Source: Pseudomonas synxantha BG33R (GTDB lineage: Bacteria; Pseudomonadota; Gammaproteobacteria; Pseudomonadales; Pseudomonadaceae). Taken from it: a stretch of 64,000 nt of DNA. The notes under the pieces are model-generated. The model had not been told where the DNA came from. It did not search any database and saw nothing but the letters and a program-made list of their open reading frames with translations. Each line of letters opens with the position of its first letter. Position 1 is the stretch's first letter. The translations under genes and the position numbers were made by a program. The stretch is from positions 3,227,674-3,291,673 of the forward strand of contig NZ_CM001514.1 of assembly GCF_000263715.2 (NCBI RefSeq), written 5' to 3'. Shown one piece after another: positions 35,838 through 46,004 of the stretch.

Positions 35838-36110
35838 ATGAACAAGGTGGGCAACATGAACAAAGTGACTTTTCCCAATGCGTGCCAGTTGATGCGCTGG
35901 CATTTTCATCCGATGGGTTTCGAGGGGAGTATGGACGCCCCCGGCAGCATGATCGCCCGCCTGTTCGACCGCGCCAGCGGTGAAACATTGATCGCCATCG
36001 CCGGCATACCTTGCGCCACAGTGATGAACGCCGCTGATGTGGAGCGCATTATCGAGGCCGTGGAGGATGAGCTGGAGTGTTTTGTGCCGCCGTTGTCGTT
36101 GCGGGCCTGA
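35838..36110 (+). CDS. DUF1652 protein
   Basis: 90 residues, ATG preceded by AAGGAAGCG. The core FPNACQLMRWHFHPMGFEGSMDAPGS and the C-terminal AADVERIIEAVEDEL match the DUF1652 family, short proteins restricted largely to Pseudomonas with no known function. A second ATG six codons in is possible. It is monocistronic and ends before a strong hairpin. Confidence 0.85.
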   Translation: MNKVGNMNKVTFPNACQLMRWHFHPMGFEGSMDAPGSMIARLFDRASGETLIAIAGIPCATVMNAADVERIIEAVEDELECFVPPLSLRA

Positions 36111-36142
36111 ACAGCATTTGTCAGCCGCCGATTACCTGATGC

Positions 36143-36168
36143 GGGAGGGGACAAGCCCCTCCCACATT
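36143..36168. terminator. Bidirectional terminator
   Basis: GGGAGGGG (36143-36150) pairs with CCCCTCCC (36156-36163) around ACAAG, followed by ACATTTT on the plus strand. It separates the convergent DUF1652 and helicase genes. Confidence 0.7.
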
Positions 36169-36190
36169 TTGCTGTGTGTCAGCTGAAGGT

Positions 36191-38635
36191 TCAGCGCTGA
36201 TCGTCGAAAAACGCTTTCTTGCCATCCACCCGCTCGGAAGCCCTGGGCACGTTTACACCCTGGCCCTCCGGCTTTTCCACATACCAGTAGCAGTGGCTGA
36301 CCGCTCGGGTAATACCGACGTAGGCCAGTCGTAGTATTTCGTCCTTTTGCGCATTGTCGTACGGCTCGCTGTCACCTTCCTTGCCCAAGCCCGCCATGCG
36401 GTAGACCTGGTTTTTGTAGGGCGAGCTGGTGAGATGCTGGCAGTCCCCAAGCAGAAATACTGCATCGGCCTGCAGGCCCTTGGCGCTGTGGTAAGTGAGC
36501 TGTTTCAGACGGCGCTCGTGGACCGGCAAGCTAGAATCCACATTAACAACAGACTGAATATTCTCTTGAATCAGCAACTTATCGCTGCTTTTTCGATAAA
36601 GCATCAAGACCGTATCCCCGCGTTGGTAATGCTCCAGCAACCGCCGGCCGAGCGCCGCGTCGTCGCGCTCCAGCACGGTGACCGGCACCAATGCCTTGGG
36701 CTCGCCACTGGCCTTGGCCTTCTTGCCGGGGATAGCCGGTGCAGTGCGCACGATATGCTCGGCCGCGTCGATGATGTGTTGGTGGCTGCGGTAGTTCTCG
36801 CCCAGCATCACGCGAGTGGTGCTCGGTGCGACAAATTCCTGGTTGAATTCCATGAAGTACTTGGGCGAACTGCCGCGCCAGCCATAAATCGACTGCCAGT
36901 CATCGCCGACACACAGCAAGGATGAGCGTTGCGCCCCACGCCCGACGTGCATGGCCGGGCCGCGACTGCGGATTTCCCGCAGCGCGGCACGGATCCACGA
37001 GACAATCTGCGGCGATACATCCTGGAATTCGTCGATCATCAGGTGTGACATCGGCCGCAGCAAGGGATCACTGAGCAGCTTGAGGTTCTCCGGGGTATTT
37101 TCGCCAAACAGGGAAAACATTCGGTTGTAGGTCATGATCGGCGGTGATTGATCGAGCAGGTGGTCTTCCAGGGCCTTCCAGAAAATGCTCAAGGCCTCGA
37201 AGAACAACCGATCCGGGTCGTCCTTGGCGAAGCTCATCTGGCCCACAGCCGTCGGTACGTCCAGCCCGAGGTTCTCGATAAACCCGGCAGCCATGACAAA
37301 ACTGTCCAGCAGCGGCGCCGAGGCGAGTTCACCCTTGACCTTGTAATCAAAGCCCGGCCCGGCCGTGGCCTCGCCGGCCAGACTGCTTAAAAGGCGCCTG
37401 GATGACTCGTAGTTATCAAGCCATATCAACGGCTTATGGCAGAAAGCTTGAAACAGGGTGCGCTTTACCGCCCACTCTGCGCGCACCGATAGTTTTGAGT
37501 TTGGGCGGCTGATCCCCGCGTTTTCCCGCGCATCGAAACCCAATACGACCCAGGCATCCAACTGCGGGATATAGCCGTGGCAATGAAACTTGGCACCGTT
37601 GATTTCAAAAGTCTGACGGCTGGGTTCGATGCCTTTGATCGGCCAGGCGCCCGCGCGGAACCACAGGTCCTCGATCACGTCGCAGAGTTCTTCATCACGT
37701 TTGGCCGCCAACTCGGTCACGGCCATGCGCTTTTGCACGTCCGGATGATCGCGCTCAAGCTCCTTGAGCTGCAGGCCCTGGCGAGCCAGCGGCGCAATCA
37801 ACTCGCGAAAACGCGCATGATGCCCCTGCAAACGGTGATAACAGGCGTTCATATGCTGGCGCTGGGCATCACTGATACGTAGATCGAAGGCATTGCTATC
37901 GGCGTCTTCGAAGCCGCCACTGAGGTTTTCAAAGGCTTGCAGCCGTTCAAAACCCGGCAGGCTGCGCACCATCGGCAGGATACGCGAGTGAAACGTACGC
38001 ACCACCGCCTGGGCTTGTTTCAGGTCAAGGGGTTGGCCCCACAGGCTCAGAATCTCCATGAGCTTGTTGATGAAGTCCTTGCGCGACTCGCGGGTGAACG
38101 TCACCACGGTCATCGAACTCAACTCAAAACCCAGGTAATGGGTGAGCAACAAGATACGCAACACCAGGGAGGTCGATTTACCTGCGCCGGCGCCCGCAAT
38201 CACCGAGGTCGAGGGCGTGTCGCTGAAGATCATCTTCCACTGCGCTGTGCTCGGCTGCGCGTGGGCTGGCAGCAGGCGCGCCACATCCGCCTTCATGCGC
38301 TTCTTCACATCGGCGGTGAGCGGCAATCGCCAATCGTCGAACAGGCTGTCATCCACACCGGGCGCTCGGTGCTCATCAGGGCGAAAGTCGCGAATCAACA
38401 GGACCTGCCGGCCCTCTTCAAGACCATCGGCCTTGCCCTCGCGATACCCATATTCCACACCGGCTTCATGCCCATTGCGAAAACCGTCGGCCTGGCCATG
38501 CAGCCAGGAAAACCGATGCTGCGCGCGCAAACGGGTGAGACCATGGCCGAACAGGCGAGCGGCCAGCCGCTTCAATAACGGCATTTCAGCCAAGGGGCGC
38601 AGTTCAGGGGGCAGATCAGGCTTTTGTTGCGGCAC
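36191..38635 (-). CDS. UvrD/Rep-like (superfamily 1A) DNA helicase
   Basis: 814 residues from a GTG with AGGAG five bases upstream. A basic, helical N-terminal extension (1-125) precedes the helicase. Walker A is AGAGAGKST near 148, motif Ia TVVTFTRESRKDF, motif II IDEFQDVSP near 532, motif III CVGDDWQSIYGWRG, motif IV GENYRSHQHI, motif V LTYHSAKGLQADAVFLL and motif VI RLAYVGITRAV. All key residues are present. The N-terminal extension and DDWQSIYGWRGS wording resemble helicase IV more than UvrD. It acts as an ATP-driven 3'-5' translocase in DNA repair or recombination; the precise role is unassigned. Confidence 0.88.
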   Translation of the reverse strand: MPQQKPDLPPELRPLAEMPLLKRLAARLFGHGLTRLRAQHRFSWLHGQADGFRNGHEAGVEYGYREGKADGLEEGRQVLLIRDFRPDEHRAPGVDDSLFDDWRLPLTADVKKRMKADVARLLPAHAQPSTAQWKMIFSDTPSTSVIAGAGAGKSTSLVLRILLLTHYLGFELSSMTVVTFTRESRKDFINKLMEILSLWGQPLDLKQAQAVVRTFHSRILPMVRSLPGFERLQAFENLSGGFEDADSNAFDLRISDAQRQHMNACYHRLQGHHARFRELIAPLARQGLQLKELERDHPDVQKRMAVTELAAKRDEELCDVIEDLWFRAGAWPIKGIEPSRQTFEINGAKFHCHGYIPQLDAWVVLGFDARENAGISRPNSKLSVRAEWAVKRTLFQAFCHKPLIWLDNYESSRRLLSSLAGEATAGPGFDYKVKGELASAPLLDSFVMAAGFIENLGLDVPTAVGQMSFAKDDPDRLFFEALSIFWKALEDHLLDQSPPIMTYNRMFSLFGENTPENLKLLSDPLLRPMSHLMIDEFQDVSPQIVSWIRAALREIRSRGPAMHVGRGAQRSSLLCVGDDWQSIYGWRGSSPKYFMEFNQEFVAPSTTRVMLGENYRSHQHIIDAAEHIVRTAPAIPGKKAKASGEPKALVPVTVLERDDAALGRRLLEHYQRGDTVLMLYRKSSDKLLIQENIQSVVNVDSSLPVHERRLKQLTYHSAKGLQADAVFLLGDCQHLTSSPYKNQVYRMAGLGKEGDSEPYDNAQKDEILRLAYVGITRAVSHCYWYVEKPEGQGVNVPRASERVDGKKAFFDDQR

Positions 38636-38853
38636 GCGGACTCCTGCGATGAGCTTGGCTTTGACAAGACCGCCATGGTCGCCGGAATCGGCGCTCAGTT
38701 CCAGCCAATTGCTTTGCTGTCATGGAGTTAGGCGATGAAGTGAAAGTTGAAGCAGGTTTCAATGATCGAATTAATGGATAGGAATCAGGCATTTTTTACG
38801 CTTTTTATCGATCATGCGCTGCTGGATGATGGGCTCATTCACAGGAGACGATC

Positions 38854-39549
38854 ATGCTTGAACTTCGACCTTTCAACACCCTCGGCGGTGCCCATCATGG
38901 CTGGCTCGACGCCCATCACCACTTTTCATTCGCCGAATACCACGACCCCGAGCGTATGCACTGGGGCAATTTGCGGGTTTGGAACGACGACATCATCGCG
39001 CCTGGCAGCGGTTTCCCCCAGCACCCGCACCGCGACATGGAAATCATCACCTACGTACGCGAAGGCGCAATCAGCCATGCCGATAACCTGGGCAACAAAG
39101 GCCGCACCGAGGCGGGCGATGTACAGGTGATGAGTGCTGGTACCGGGATCGCCCACAGCGAGTACAACCTGGAAGCCACCCCCACCAAGATCTTCCAGAT
39201 CTGGATCATCCCCAATGAGGCCGGCTTACCACCGTCCTGGGGTGCCAAGCCGTTTCCGCAAGGTAATCGTGAAGGCTTTGTGACGCTGGCCAGCGGCAAG
39301 GCTGGCGACAGTGAAAGCCTGCGCATTCGTGCCGATGCACGCTTGGTGGCGGCGAACCTGAAAGTTGGGGAAAGCGCCGAATACAGGCTGGACAACGGAC
39401 GCCGGGCGTACCTGGTGCCGGCAACCGGCGTAATTGAAGTCAATGGTTTGCGCGCACAGGCGCGAGACGGCGTGGCCGTTGAGGATGAGCAAGTATTGCG
39501 GGTGACGGCGATCGAGGACAGCGAGATCGTGCTGGTCGACCTGGCCTGA
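38854..39549 (+). CDS. Pirin-family protein (YhhW-like bicupin)
   Basis: 231 residues, ATG after CAGGAGACGATC. The pirin metal-site motif is clear: HHHFSFAEYHDPERMHWGNLRVWNDDIIAPGSGFPQHPHRDMEI, split here by the N-terminal cupin, plus AGTGIAHSEYN. Pirins bind Fe or another metal with three His and one Glu; the E. coli relative YhhW shows quercetinase activity in vitro. The physiological substrate is unknown. It is single and ends before a REPIN. Confidence 0.88.
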   Translation: MLELRPFNTLGGAHHGWLDAHHHFSFAEYHDPERMHWGNLRVWNDDIIAPGSGFPQHPHRDMEIITYVREGAISHADNLGNKGRTEAGDVQVMSAGTGIAHSEYNLEATPTKIFQIWIIPNEAGLPPSWGAKPFPQGNREGFVTLASGKAGDSESLRIRADARLVAANLKVGESAEYRLDNGRRAYLVPATGVIEVNGLRAQARDGVAVEDEQVLRVTAIEDSEIVLVDLA

Positions 39550-39570
39550 TCTTGCATCATGCTGCTATCT

Positions 39571-39662
39571 AATGTGGGAGGGGGCTTGCTCCCGATGAGG
39601 TTATGCCAGTCAACACATGTGTGACTGACCCACCGCTATCGGGGGCAAGCCCCCTCCTACAC
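39571..39662. repeat. REPIN between the pirin and phosphoglucomutase genes
   Basis: GTGGGAGGGGGCTTGCTCCC faces ATCGGGGGCAAGCCCCCTCC with about 45 bases between, an inverted REP pair. It fills the convergent gap between two stops and may also end both transcripts. Confidence 0.8.
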
Positions 39663-39664
39663 AG

Positions 39665-41308
39665 TTACTGGGAAATTGCGCCGTCTACCAGCACCTGCGC
39701 CTCTTCCACCAGCTGCTTGAGGTGTTCTTCGCCGATAAAGCTCTCGGCGTAGATCTTGTAGATGTCCTCGGTACCCGATGGCCGTGCGGCAAACCAGCCG
39801 TTTTCAGTCATGACTTTCAAGCCGCCAATCGCCTGGTTGTTGCCCGGGGCATGGCTGAGGATCTGCTGAATGCTCTCGCCGGCCAATTGGGTGGACGTCA
39901 CCTGCTCCGGCGCCAGCTTGCCCAGCAGGGCTTTCTGCGCCGGGGTCGCCTTGGCATCCACGCGAATGGCAAACGGCTCGCCGAGTGCATCGGTCAGGCC
40001 ACGATAGATCTGGCTGGGATCCTGGCCCTTGCGCGAGGTCATTTCCGCTGCGAGCAAGGCCGGGATCAGGCCGTCCTTGTCAGTGCTCCAGACCGTGCCG
40101 TCCTTACGCAGGAACGAAGCACCGGCGCTTTCTTCGCCGCCAAAACCCAACGAGCCTTCGAACAAGCCATCGGCAAACCATTTGAAGCCCACCGGCACTT
40201 CATACAGACGCCGGCCAATACGTGCAGCCACGCGATCGATCAGGCCACTGCTGACCACGGTTTTGCCCACCGCCGCATCGGCTCGCCAGTCCGGACGGTT
40301 CTGGAACAGGTAATCGATGGACACCGCCAGGTAGTTGTTCGGCGCCAACAGACCGCCGGAGGGCGTGACGATACCGTGACGGTCGTGGTCCGGATCGCAC
40401 GCAAACGCCACGTCGAAGCGTTCCTTGAGACCAATTAGGCTCTGCATGGCGTAGCTGGAGGATGGGTCCATGCGGATCTGTCCATCCCAGTCCACGCTCA
40501 TGAAGCGGAAGGTGGAATCCACTTCGGTGTTCACCACCTCCAGGTTCAGGCGGTAGTGCTCGGCAATCGCCGACCAGTAGCGCACCCCCGCCCCGCCCAA
40601 TGGATCAACGCCCAGGCGCAGATCAGCGCTACGGATTGCATCCATATCGATCACATTGATCAGGTCGGCCACATAGCTGTTGAGGTAGTCATGGCGATGA
40701 GTGGTGTCCGCCTTGAGCGCCTGGGCATGGGTGATGCGCTTGACCCCAGCGAGCTTGTTGGCCAGCAGTTCGTTGGCTTTGGCTTCGATCCACTTGGTGA
40801 CGTGGGTATCGGCCGGGCCACCATTGGGCGGGTTGTACTTGTAGCCACCACTTTGCGGCGGGTTGTGCGACGGAGTGATCACAATGCCGTCCGCCAGGCC
40901 GCTGGTACGACCACGGTTGTAGCAAATGATGGCGTGTGAGATCGCCGGAGTCGGCGTGTACTCATCGCCTTCAGCCAGCATGACGTGCACGCCATTGGCA
41001 GCCAGCACCTCCAGGGCACTGGCACCGGCCGGCGTGGACAATGCATGAGTATCCAGGCCAACAAATAAAGGCCCTGTGATGCCTTGGGCTTCACGGTACA
41101 GGCAGATCGCCTGGCTGATCGCAAGCACATGCCATTCGTTGAAGCTCAGCTCGAACGAGCTGCCACGGTGCCCGGAGGTGCCAAAGGCTACACGCTGGGT
41201 AGAGATTGCTGCATCAGGCTGGCCGGTGTAATAGGCCGTGACCAGTCGCGGGATATCCACCAGCAACTGAGCCGGCGCCGGTTTGCCCGCAAAAGGACTG
41301 ATAGTCAT
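39665..41308 (-). CDS. pgm: Phosphoglucomutase (alpha-D-glucose phosphate-specific)
   Basis: 547 residues, full length for the bacterial Pgm family. The phosphoserine loop is [22 protein letters not shown] near 140-160, the metal-binding loop DPDHDRHG near 305 and the sugar-specificity loop GFGGEESAG near 390. The C-terminal phosphate-binding loop is [14 protein letters not shown]. It interconverts glucose-1-phosphate and glucose-6-phosphate for glycogen, trehalose and cell-envelope sugar supply. It is unlinked to glycogen genes in this window. Confidence 0.95.
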   Translation of the reverse strand: MTISPFAGKPAPAQLLVDIPRLVTAYYTGQPDAAISTQRVAFGTSGHRGSSFELSFNEWHVLAISQAICLYREAQGITGPLFVGLDTHALSTPAGASALEVLAANGVHVMLAEGDEYTPTPAISHAIICYNRGRTSGLADGIVITPSHNPPQSGGYKYNPPNGGPADTHVTKWIEAKANELLANKLAGVKRITHAQALKADTTHRHDYLNSYVADLINVIDMDAIRSADLRLGVDPLGGAGVRYWSAIAEHYRLNLEVVNTEVDSTFRFMSVDWDGQIRMDPSSSYAMQSLIGLKERFDVAFACDPDHDRHGIVTPSGGLLAPNNYLAVSIDYLFQNRPDWRADAAVGKTVVSSGLIDRVAARIGRRLYEVPVGFKWFADGLFEGSLGFGGEESAGASFLRKDGTVWSTDKDGLIPALLAAEMTSRKGQDPSQIYRGLTDALGEPFAIRVDAKATPAQKALLGKLAPEQVTSTQLAGESIQQILSHAPGNNQAIGGLKVMTENGWFAARPSGTEDIYKIYAESFIGEEHLKQLVEEAQVLVDGAISQ

Positions 41309-41413
41309 GCATAAACCTCGGAAAATAAGGATTCGGAAAAAATGACAGTTTACTCAGAGTTAGACTACTGAGCGATGTTATCGATCCCACAACTCGGAGA
41401 GAAGTTTCACACA

Positions 41414-42817
41414 TTAATCGGTCTGTGCCTGGAGCAGCGCCTGAGCCAGCGCATTCAGGACAATATCCAGATTGGGGTGGCCGCTGAACGTATGACTCAA
41501 GCGCATATGCTGGTGATGCAAGCCTAAGAGGCTGAACAACTCCCCTGGCGCAATAACGACCTGCTGGGCGAGCATGCGCTGGAACACCAGGCGCATATCC
41601 ACCGGCGCCACCGACTGCAACCAGAAACTTGCCCCGGCGATAGGCATTCGATAACTCACACGCCCTTGCATATGCACATCCAACCGATGGCTCATGGCTT
41701 GCGCCTGTTCCTGAAGGCGCTGGCATAACGTCTGCAAGTGCTGATCCAACCGCCCGCTCTCATAAAGCCGAGCAATGGCGCGTTGCCGAATGGATGAAAG
41801 TCGAAATGAGCGCAGCAAAAACTGGCGCTGCAACTCACTGCCCATTTGCTGCGTCAGTAGGTACCCAAACGGCGCTTCTGGCCCTAACACCTTTTCGAAC
41901 GAAGAAAACACAATCAGCCGCTGTGGGTTGACCAGGTTGCGCAAAGCCGTCTGCGACGACGCGAAGCTCAGCTCGCCAAACGTGTCGTTTTCCAGCAACC
42001 AACAGGCATGCCGCTCCAGCAAATGCGCTACTTGCAGCCGTTCGGGTAGCGTCAGCGCATTACCCGAGGGCATGCTGACCACGGAGGACAGCAGCACAAG
42101 GTGCACCGGTTCGTGCTTGAGCAGGTGCTCGAACGTGGCCAAGTCGAAGCTGCCATCGGCGTGCCAGGGCAGTTCGATAACCCGCACGCCAGCGCTCTGT
42201 AACAGGCGCAAGACCAGGTAATCGCAGGGCGATTCAGCCAGCACCACCGTGCCCTCGAGGCCAAGCGTGTCGATCAGGATTTGCAGTACGCCCTGAAGAT
42301 CGGCGCCGATATACACCTCGTCGGCCTGCCAGCAATGGCTAGGCGACGAGGTATAACGGGCCGCCAATGCCGCCCGTAATTCCCATACACCACTAGGTTG
42401 CGACGGTTGCAGGTGGTGTGGATACCTGCGCACCAGCTGGCGCTCCAGCGCAAGCAAAGCGCCATCCAGTGAACCCAACAACGCCGGCTCATCACCACTG
42501 AGCACAACCATGGTTGGTCGTCGCGCCGCCGCATACAGCCGCTCAAGCAAGTCGGCGCCCGCCATGACCGGCGGGTTTGCCGCCACCGGCCAGGCGAAAT
42601 AGCCAGACTTGGCCACCGAGTAGACCCGCCCTTCCTTTTCCAGCAAAGAGTAAGCGTACTGAATCGTCGAGATCGACACGTTCATCCGTGTCGACAACTG
42701 ACGCAACGACGGCAACTTGACCGGCGTTTCCAGGCTGACTTCGTTGATCAGGTTGATCATGTAGCGGTACACCGCCTGATACGCGAAGTCAGACTGCCGC
42801 TCTCCCCTCAGGTTCAT
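41414..42817 (-). CDS. MocR-type (GntR/aminotransferase) transcriptional regulator
   Basis: 467 residues. An N-terminal GntR winged helix (YRYMINLINEVSLETPVKLPSLRQLSTRMNVSISTIQYAYSLLEKEGRVY, read in pieces) joins a fold-type I aminotransferase-like domain. The domain keeps the cofactor lysine in SSFEKVLGPEAPFGYLL, where MocR proteins usually have SFSK, and ENDTFGELSF for the PLP-contact aspartate region. Such regulators respond to PLP or an amino-compound adduct. It follows the unknown 474-residue gene by 36 bases in the same direction, so both may be one operon and the regulator may act on it. Confidence 0.88.
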   Translation of the reverse strand: MNLRGERQSDFAYQAVYRYMINLINEVSLETPVKLPSLRQLSTRMNVSISTIQYAYSLLEKEGRVYSVAKSGYFAWPVAANPPVMAGADLLERLYAAARRPTMVVLSGDEPALLGSLDGALLALERQLVRRYPHHLQPSQPSGVWELRAALAARYTSSPSHCWQADEVYIGADLQGVLQILIDTLGLEGTVVLAESPCDYLVLRLLQSAGVRVIELPWHADGSFDLATFEHLLKHEPVHLVLLSSVVSMPSGNALTLPERLQVAHLLERHACWLLENDTFGELSFASSQTALRNLVNPQRLIVFSSFEKVLGPEAPFGYLLTQQMGSELQRQFLLRSFRLSSIRQRAIARLYESGRLDQHLQTLCQRLQEQAQAMSHRLDVHMQGRVSYRMPIAGASFWLQSVAPVDMRLVFQRMLAQQVVIAPGELFSLLGLHHQHMRLSHTFSGHPNLDIVLNALAQALLQAQTD

Positions 42818-42853
42818 CGCCGCTCACCGGCATCTATGCACCAATGCACGGTG

Positions 42854-44278
42854 CTAGCGCCCCGCCACTTGGGCGATCCGGGCCTCGGGCCGGCTAAACA
42901 GTTGTTTGTGGATACGAGAGCCGTGCGCAGCCTGCAATGTTCGCTTGCGATACAAATGCTGCAATAAGGCCAGCGGCAAACCACTGGTGTCTACCAGCCA
43001 CTGATGCAACATGTCCGCAGCAGGCTTGCCCTGTAGTGCCTTGTGCAGTTCGGGCAGTGCAACCAACATGCCGGGATGGCATTGACGCAAGAAGCCCTCC
43101 AGCCGTTCGCCATGCTGAACGAAAGGCGCGAACAGCAGGCAAGTCAACTGACTTTCGTCCAGACCAAAAAACGCCTGGGCGTAGGTGGTCGACAATACCC
43201 GCCCATCCGGGCTGGACGCCTCGGTGATCAACTCAATGGGGACGCGTCTGCGCAGCATGTAGTCTGCCGCGTGGCGAACAAAACCTTCGACACCGTGCTC
43301 GTAGGACAGCTCACGCAGGCATTGGGCCTGCAAGCCATACAAATGTGCCATGAGCAATGGGTTTGGATAGGCTGGATGGCTGAACTGGAACTCGAACGGG
43401 TCCCGCTTGTGAGCCAGAAACTCCGTAAGCAGCGGCGCGCGGGCGACGTCGACATCGTCGAGCAGGTCGGCAATACCGATGTAGGCCAAATGCCGGTGCC
43501 CGCCCCGGCCTGGGCTCTCGGTGCCCGCGTAGTGCTCGCCATAGAGGTCGTGGTAGCAGCCGACGCTCCATTCTTCCATGCGGGCAAACAACCCGTTGAG
43601 CGATGTCGGCTTGCCGGGCGCGAACGCGAGACCGGTTGCCAGGGCATTTTTCTTCAGCCACGCGATGTATTGGCTTTGCTTGCGCACCGAATCGCCGCTG
43701 ACCACCGCGTGCACACCGCCGTTCCAGGTGGCGACCCGCTGATAGAAATCGCCAAGGGCCAGATACGTGTCGTTGCACAGGATGGCGCGGATGTCCCCGG
43801 ACGTCAGATGCCCTATCATCAGCATATTGCGCTGGCTGACTTCACGCCCGGCACTGGACGCCGGGCGCTGATGATTAAAGGGCAGTACTTCATGGTTTTC
43901 GACCATCAGCAGTTCCACCCGAGAATCATCATGGAAGAACAACGCGCCATAGCCCTGATGCAGTGAATCAAGCGTTGCCTGAGTCATTCCCGGATGCCGC
44001 AACGTTGCCACGCGCAGATGAAAAGTCTTGGGTGCACGCCCGGCGATGCTCAGTTGCGCCGCGCGCAACAGCGCCAGGGTGTAGCTGCTGACCTCACCCC
44101 CGCCGTGGGCAATCAGCACTTTGTAGTTGCCTACTTGTTCCATGCCACCGGCCGCTACCACAATTCGCTGGATCAACAGTTGCAGTGCAGTACGTTCGTC
44201 ACGGGTAAAGTGCCCGACCAACCGTTGCAGAACTTGCTGGTAAACATAGTTCATGGCTTGCTCATGAATAGCGCTCAT
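42854..44278 (-). CDS. Unrecognised 474-residue protein next to a MocR regulator
   Basis: No family recognised. Mixed alpha/beta, soluble, no signal peptide. The N-terminus is helical (NYVYQQVLQRLVGHFTRDER). A possible Rossmann-like start is KVLIAHGGGEVSSYTLALLRAA near 50-70, and HGGGEVSS could be a nucleotide- or phosphate-binding loop. The middle is rich in His, Tyr, Asp and Glu (FFHDDSRVELLMVENHEVLPFNHQ; GCYHDLYGEHYAG; SPGRGGHRHLAYIGIADLLDD), which would suit a metal enzyme, but no standard metal motif is present. Upstream lies a candidate small frame eight bases away, downstream the regulator. Function unknown; a role tied to the regulator's amino-type ligand is inference. Confidence 0.75.
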   Translation of the reverse strand: MSAIHEQAMNYVYQQVLQRLVGHFTRDERTALQLLIQRIVVAAGGMEQVGNYKVLIAHGGGEVSSYTLALLRAAQLSIAGRAPKTFHLRVATLRHPGMTQATLDSLHQGYGALFFHDDSRVELLMVENHEVLPFNHQRPASSAGREVSQRNMLMIGHLTSGDIRAILCNDTYLALGDFYQRVATWNGGVHAVVSGDSVRKQSQYIAWLKKNALATGLAFAPGKPTSLNGLFARMEEWSVGCYHDLYGEHYAGTESPGRGGHRHLAYIGIADLLDDVDVARAPLLTEFLAHKRDPFEFQFSHPAYPNPLLMAHLYGLQAQCLRELSYEHGVEGFVRHAADYMLRRRVPIELITEASSPDGRVLSTTYAQAFFGLDESQLTCLLFAPFVQHGERLEGFLRQCHPGMLVALPELHKALQGKPAADMLHQWLVDTSGLPLALLQHLYRKRTLQAAHGSRIHKQLFSRPEARIAQVAGR

Positions 44279-44285
44279 CGTTCTA

Positions 44286-44495
44286 CTACCTGAATTGAAA
44301 TATTAGCTTCAAGCAATTATCAACTGTCATTGCTCGACCCATTACATCTATAAGTTTGTCGTCAGTTGCATCGTGCGAGGTTGATTCAACATTAGCACCC
44401 TGCAACAAAATCGCAGGACCGCTCACCGGAGCTGTCAATGGCGCTATCGATGCCGAGCCGTGGGCGTGCGAGGCCTCCAGCGCGACCGGCCGCAT
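44286..44495 (-). CDS. Possible 69-residue leader protein
   Basis: A frame MRPVALEASHAHGSASIAPL... ending CLKLIFQFR, whose stop is only eight bases before the ATG of the 474-residue gene, an arrangement suited to translational coupling. No strong ribosome-binding site precedes its ATG and no family is recognised, so it may be chance. The rest of the 44496-44981 gap shows no convincing gene. Confidence 0.3.
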   Translation of the reverse strand: MRPVALEASHAHGSASIAPLTAPVSGPAILLQGANVESTSHDATDDKLIDVMGRAMTVDNCLKLIFQFR

Positions 44496-44953
44496 GTCTT
44501 AGGAATATTCCGACAACGCCCTACACCACTTTAACTAAGCAACTAAAGAAACGTCCGACGCAGATTAGTTATCCGCTCATTGTTGGCTCAGGCAAAGCGG
44601 CTGCGTATTTGTTTTGCACTTTCGAAAAGGCGACCCGTGCATCGTTAGTTTCAGAGGTACGAGACGTTAATGTCAGGTATTCAATCATTGCTCAATCCTT
44701 GAGATGACAGCGAAGACACAATTATCGGCACTCAAATAATGATTAACAGATACAGAACAACGCCTGAAAGCAGTTCAGATGGGCAGGCGACCGAACTTTT
44801 TTGGCGCGCACACAACAGCGCCGCGCTGGAATTCAGGGCGGCGTAAGGAAAAAAGGTATTGTTTGCGGGGCGCAACACCCTCGCGGCGGCTCAACCCCGA
44901 TGCGGGTTAAGCCCTGTCAAATGGCGCATTTGCCTCATAGGCTCAGACGCCAA

Positions 44954-44973
44954 AGTATTCTTTTACGAATACT
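44954..44973. terminator. Hairpin after the oxidoreductase gene
   Basis: AGTATTC (44954-44960) and GAATACT (44967-44973) enclose TTTTAC, nine bases beyond the stop of the minus-strand oxidoreductase; TTTGG follows on that strand. Weak terminator candidate. Confidence 0.5.
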
Positions 44974-44981
44974 CCTACAGC

Positions 44982-46004
44982 TCAAACAGCTTCAACCTGC
45001 AACGCCACACGCTCGCGACACGGGCATTCGTCCATGTATCGATGCGCTTCGACGAACTTACCGAACGGAAACACCGTGGTTTTCAGTGGGACCAGCACCC
45101 GATCGGCCGTCAGTTGGTTGATCTCACGCAAGGCGCGCTGCACTGCCACCTGATCCTGGATGATGCCCAGTTCCGGCTTGCCGGTGAAGTTGCCGATACA
45201 GTGCACGAAGAACTGAATGTTCTTCTGGAACGCCGCACAGGCCGGGAACGGCGTCTGGTTGCCGCCTTGCAGGCCATACAGCACCAGGCTGCCACGCGGT
45301 GCCAGCACATCACCGAGCAGCGACATCTGCGGGCCACCCAGGCCATCGAATACCACGTCCACGCCACGATTATCGGTGAACTTGTTGATCTGCATGAGCA
45401 GGTCTTGTTCTTCGGTGACGATGACTTTTTCCGCTCCAAGGGACAGCAGGTATTCGCGCTCGGCACTGTCTTTGGTAGCGGCAATCACCCGCACACCCAA
45501 GGCCTTGCCCAGCTGTACAAACGATGGGCCGGAACAATGGCTGGCATCGGTCACCAAGGCAAACTGCCCCGGTTTGACCCGCGCCAGATCCATGTAGGCA
45601 AAGTAGGCAATCAGCAACGGCGTGTAGTGCACGCTGGCTTCAATCGGGCTCAACACATCCGGGTACCGGGTCAGCGCCGAACGGGGCAGGACGATCTGCT
45701 CGCCGTACACCGGGTAATCATTGGGGCTCTCGGCCGGAAAACTGGCCACCTTGTCGCCCACTGCCAAGTCATCCACGCCGTCACCGAGGGCGACAACAAC
45801 GCCGGCCATTTCATGACCAAGGCCCGAAGGCAGGCGTGCATGGGAAGACGCCAGGTTCTGGCGCCACAGAATGTCGTACCAGCTGATGCCAATTGCCTCG
45901 ACACGCACCTGCACTTCGCCCGGTGCGGGCTGCGCGGCTGCATGCTCTTCGCATTTGAGCACCTCGGCCGGACCAAACTTGTGAAAACGGATCGTGCGGG
46001 ACAT
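44982..46004 (-). CDS. MDR-family zinc-type alcohol dehydrogenase/quinone oxidoreductase
   Basis: 340 residues from the ATG after GAGGTTTGCG. The GroES-like half has GPAEVLKCEE, ISWYDILWRQN and the family motif GHEMAGVVVALGDGVDDLAVGDKV. The Rossmann half has TDASHCSGPSFVQLGKALGVRVIAATKDSAERE and GADVV-type wording (VDVVFDGLGG). The structural-zinc cysteines of true alcohol dehydrogenases are absent, favouring an NADPH:quinone reductase-like enzyme. It is divergent from the LysR gene across 268 bases and is a likely target of that regulator. Confidence 0.85.
   Translation of the reverse strand: MSRTIRFHKFGPAEVLKCEEHAAAQPAPGEVQVRVEAIGISWYDILWRQNLASSHARLPSGLGHEMAGVVVALGDGVDDLAVGDKVASFPAESPNDYPVYGEQIVLPRSALTRYPDVLSPIEASVHYTPLLIAYFAYMDLARVKPGQFALVTDASHCSGPSFVQLGKALGVRVIAATKDSAEREYLLSLGAEKVIVTEEQDLLMQINKFTDNRGVDVVFDGLGGPQMSLLGDVLAPRGSLVLYGLQGGNQTPFPACAAFQKNIQFFVHCIGNFTGKPELGIIQDQVAVQRALREINQLTADRVLVPLKTTVFPFGKFVEAHRYMDECPCRERVALQVEAV

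Noticed and set aside
44438..44707. 89-codon plus-strand frame in the gap before the oxidoreductase
   Set aside because: No ribosome-binding site, and it contains nothing resembling a domain; it overlaps the candidate leader frame on the other strand.
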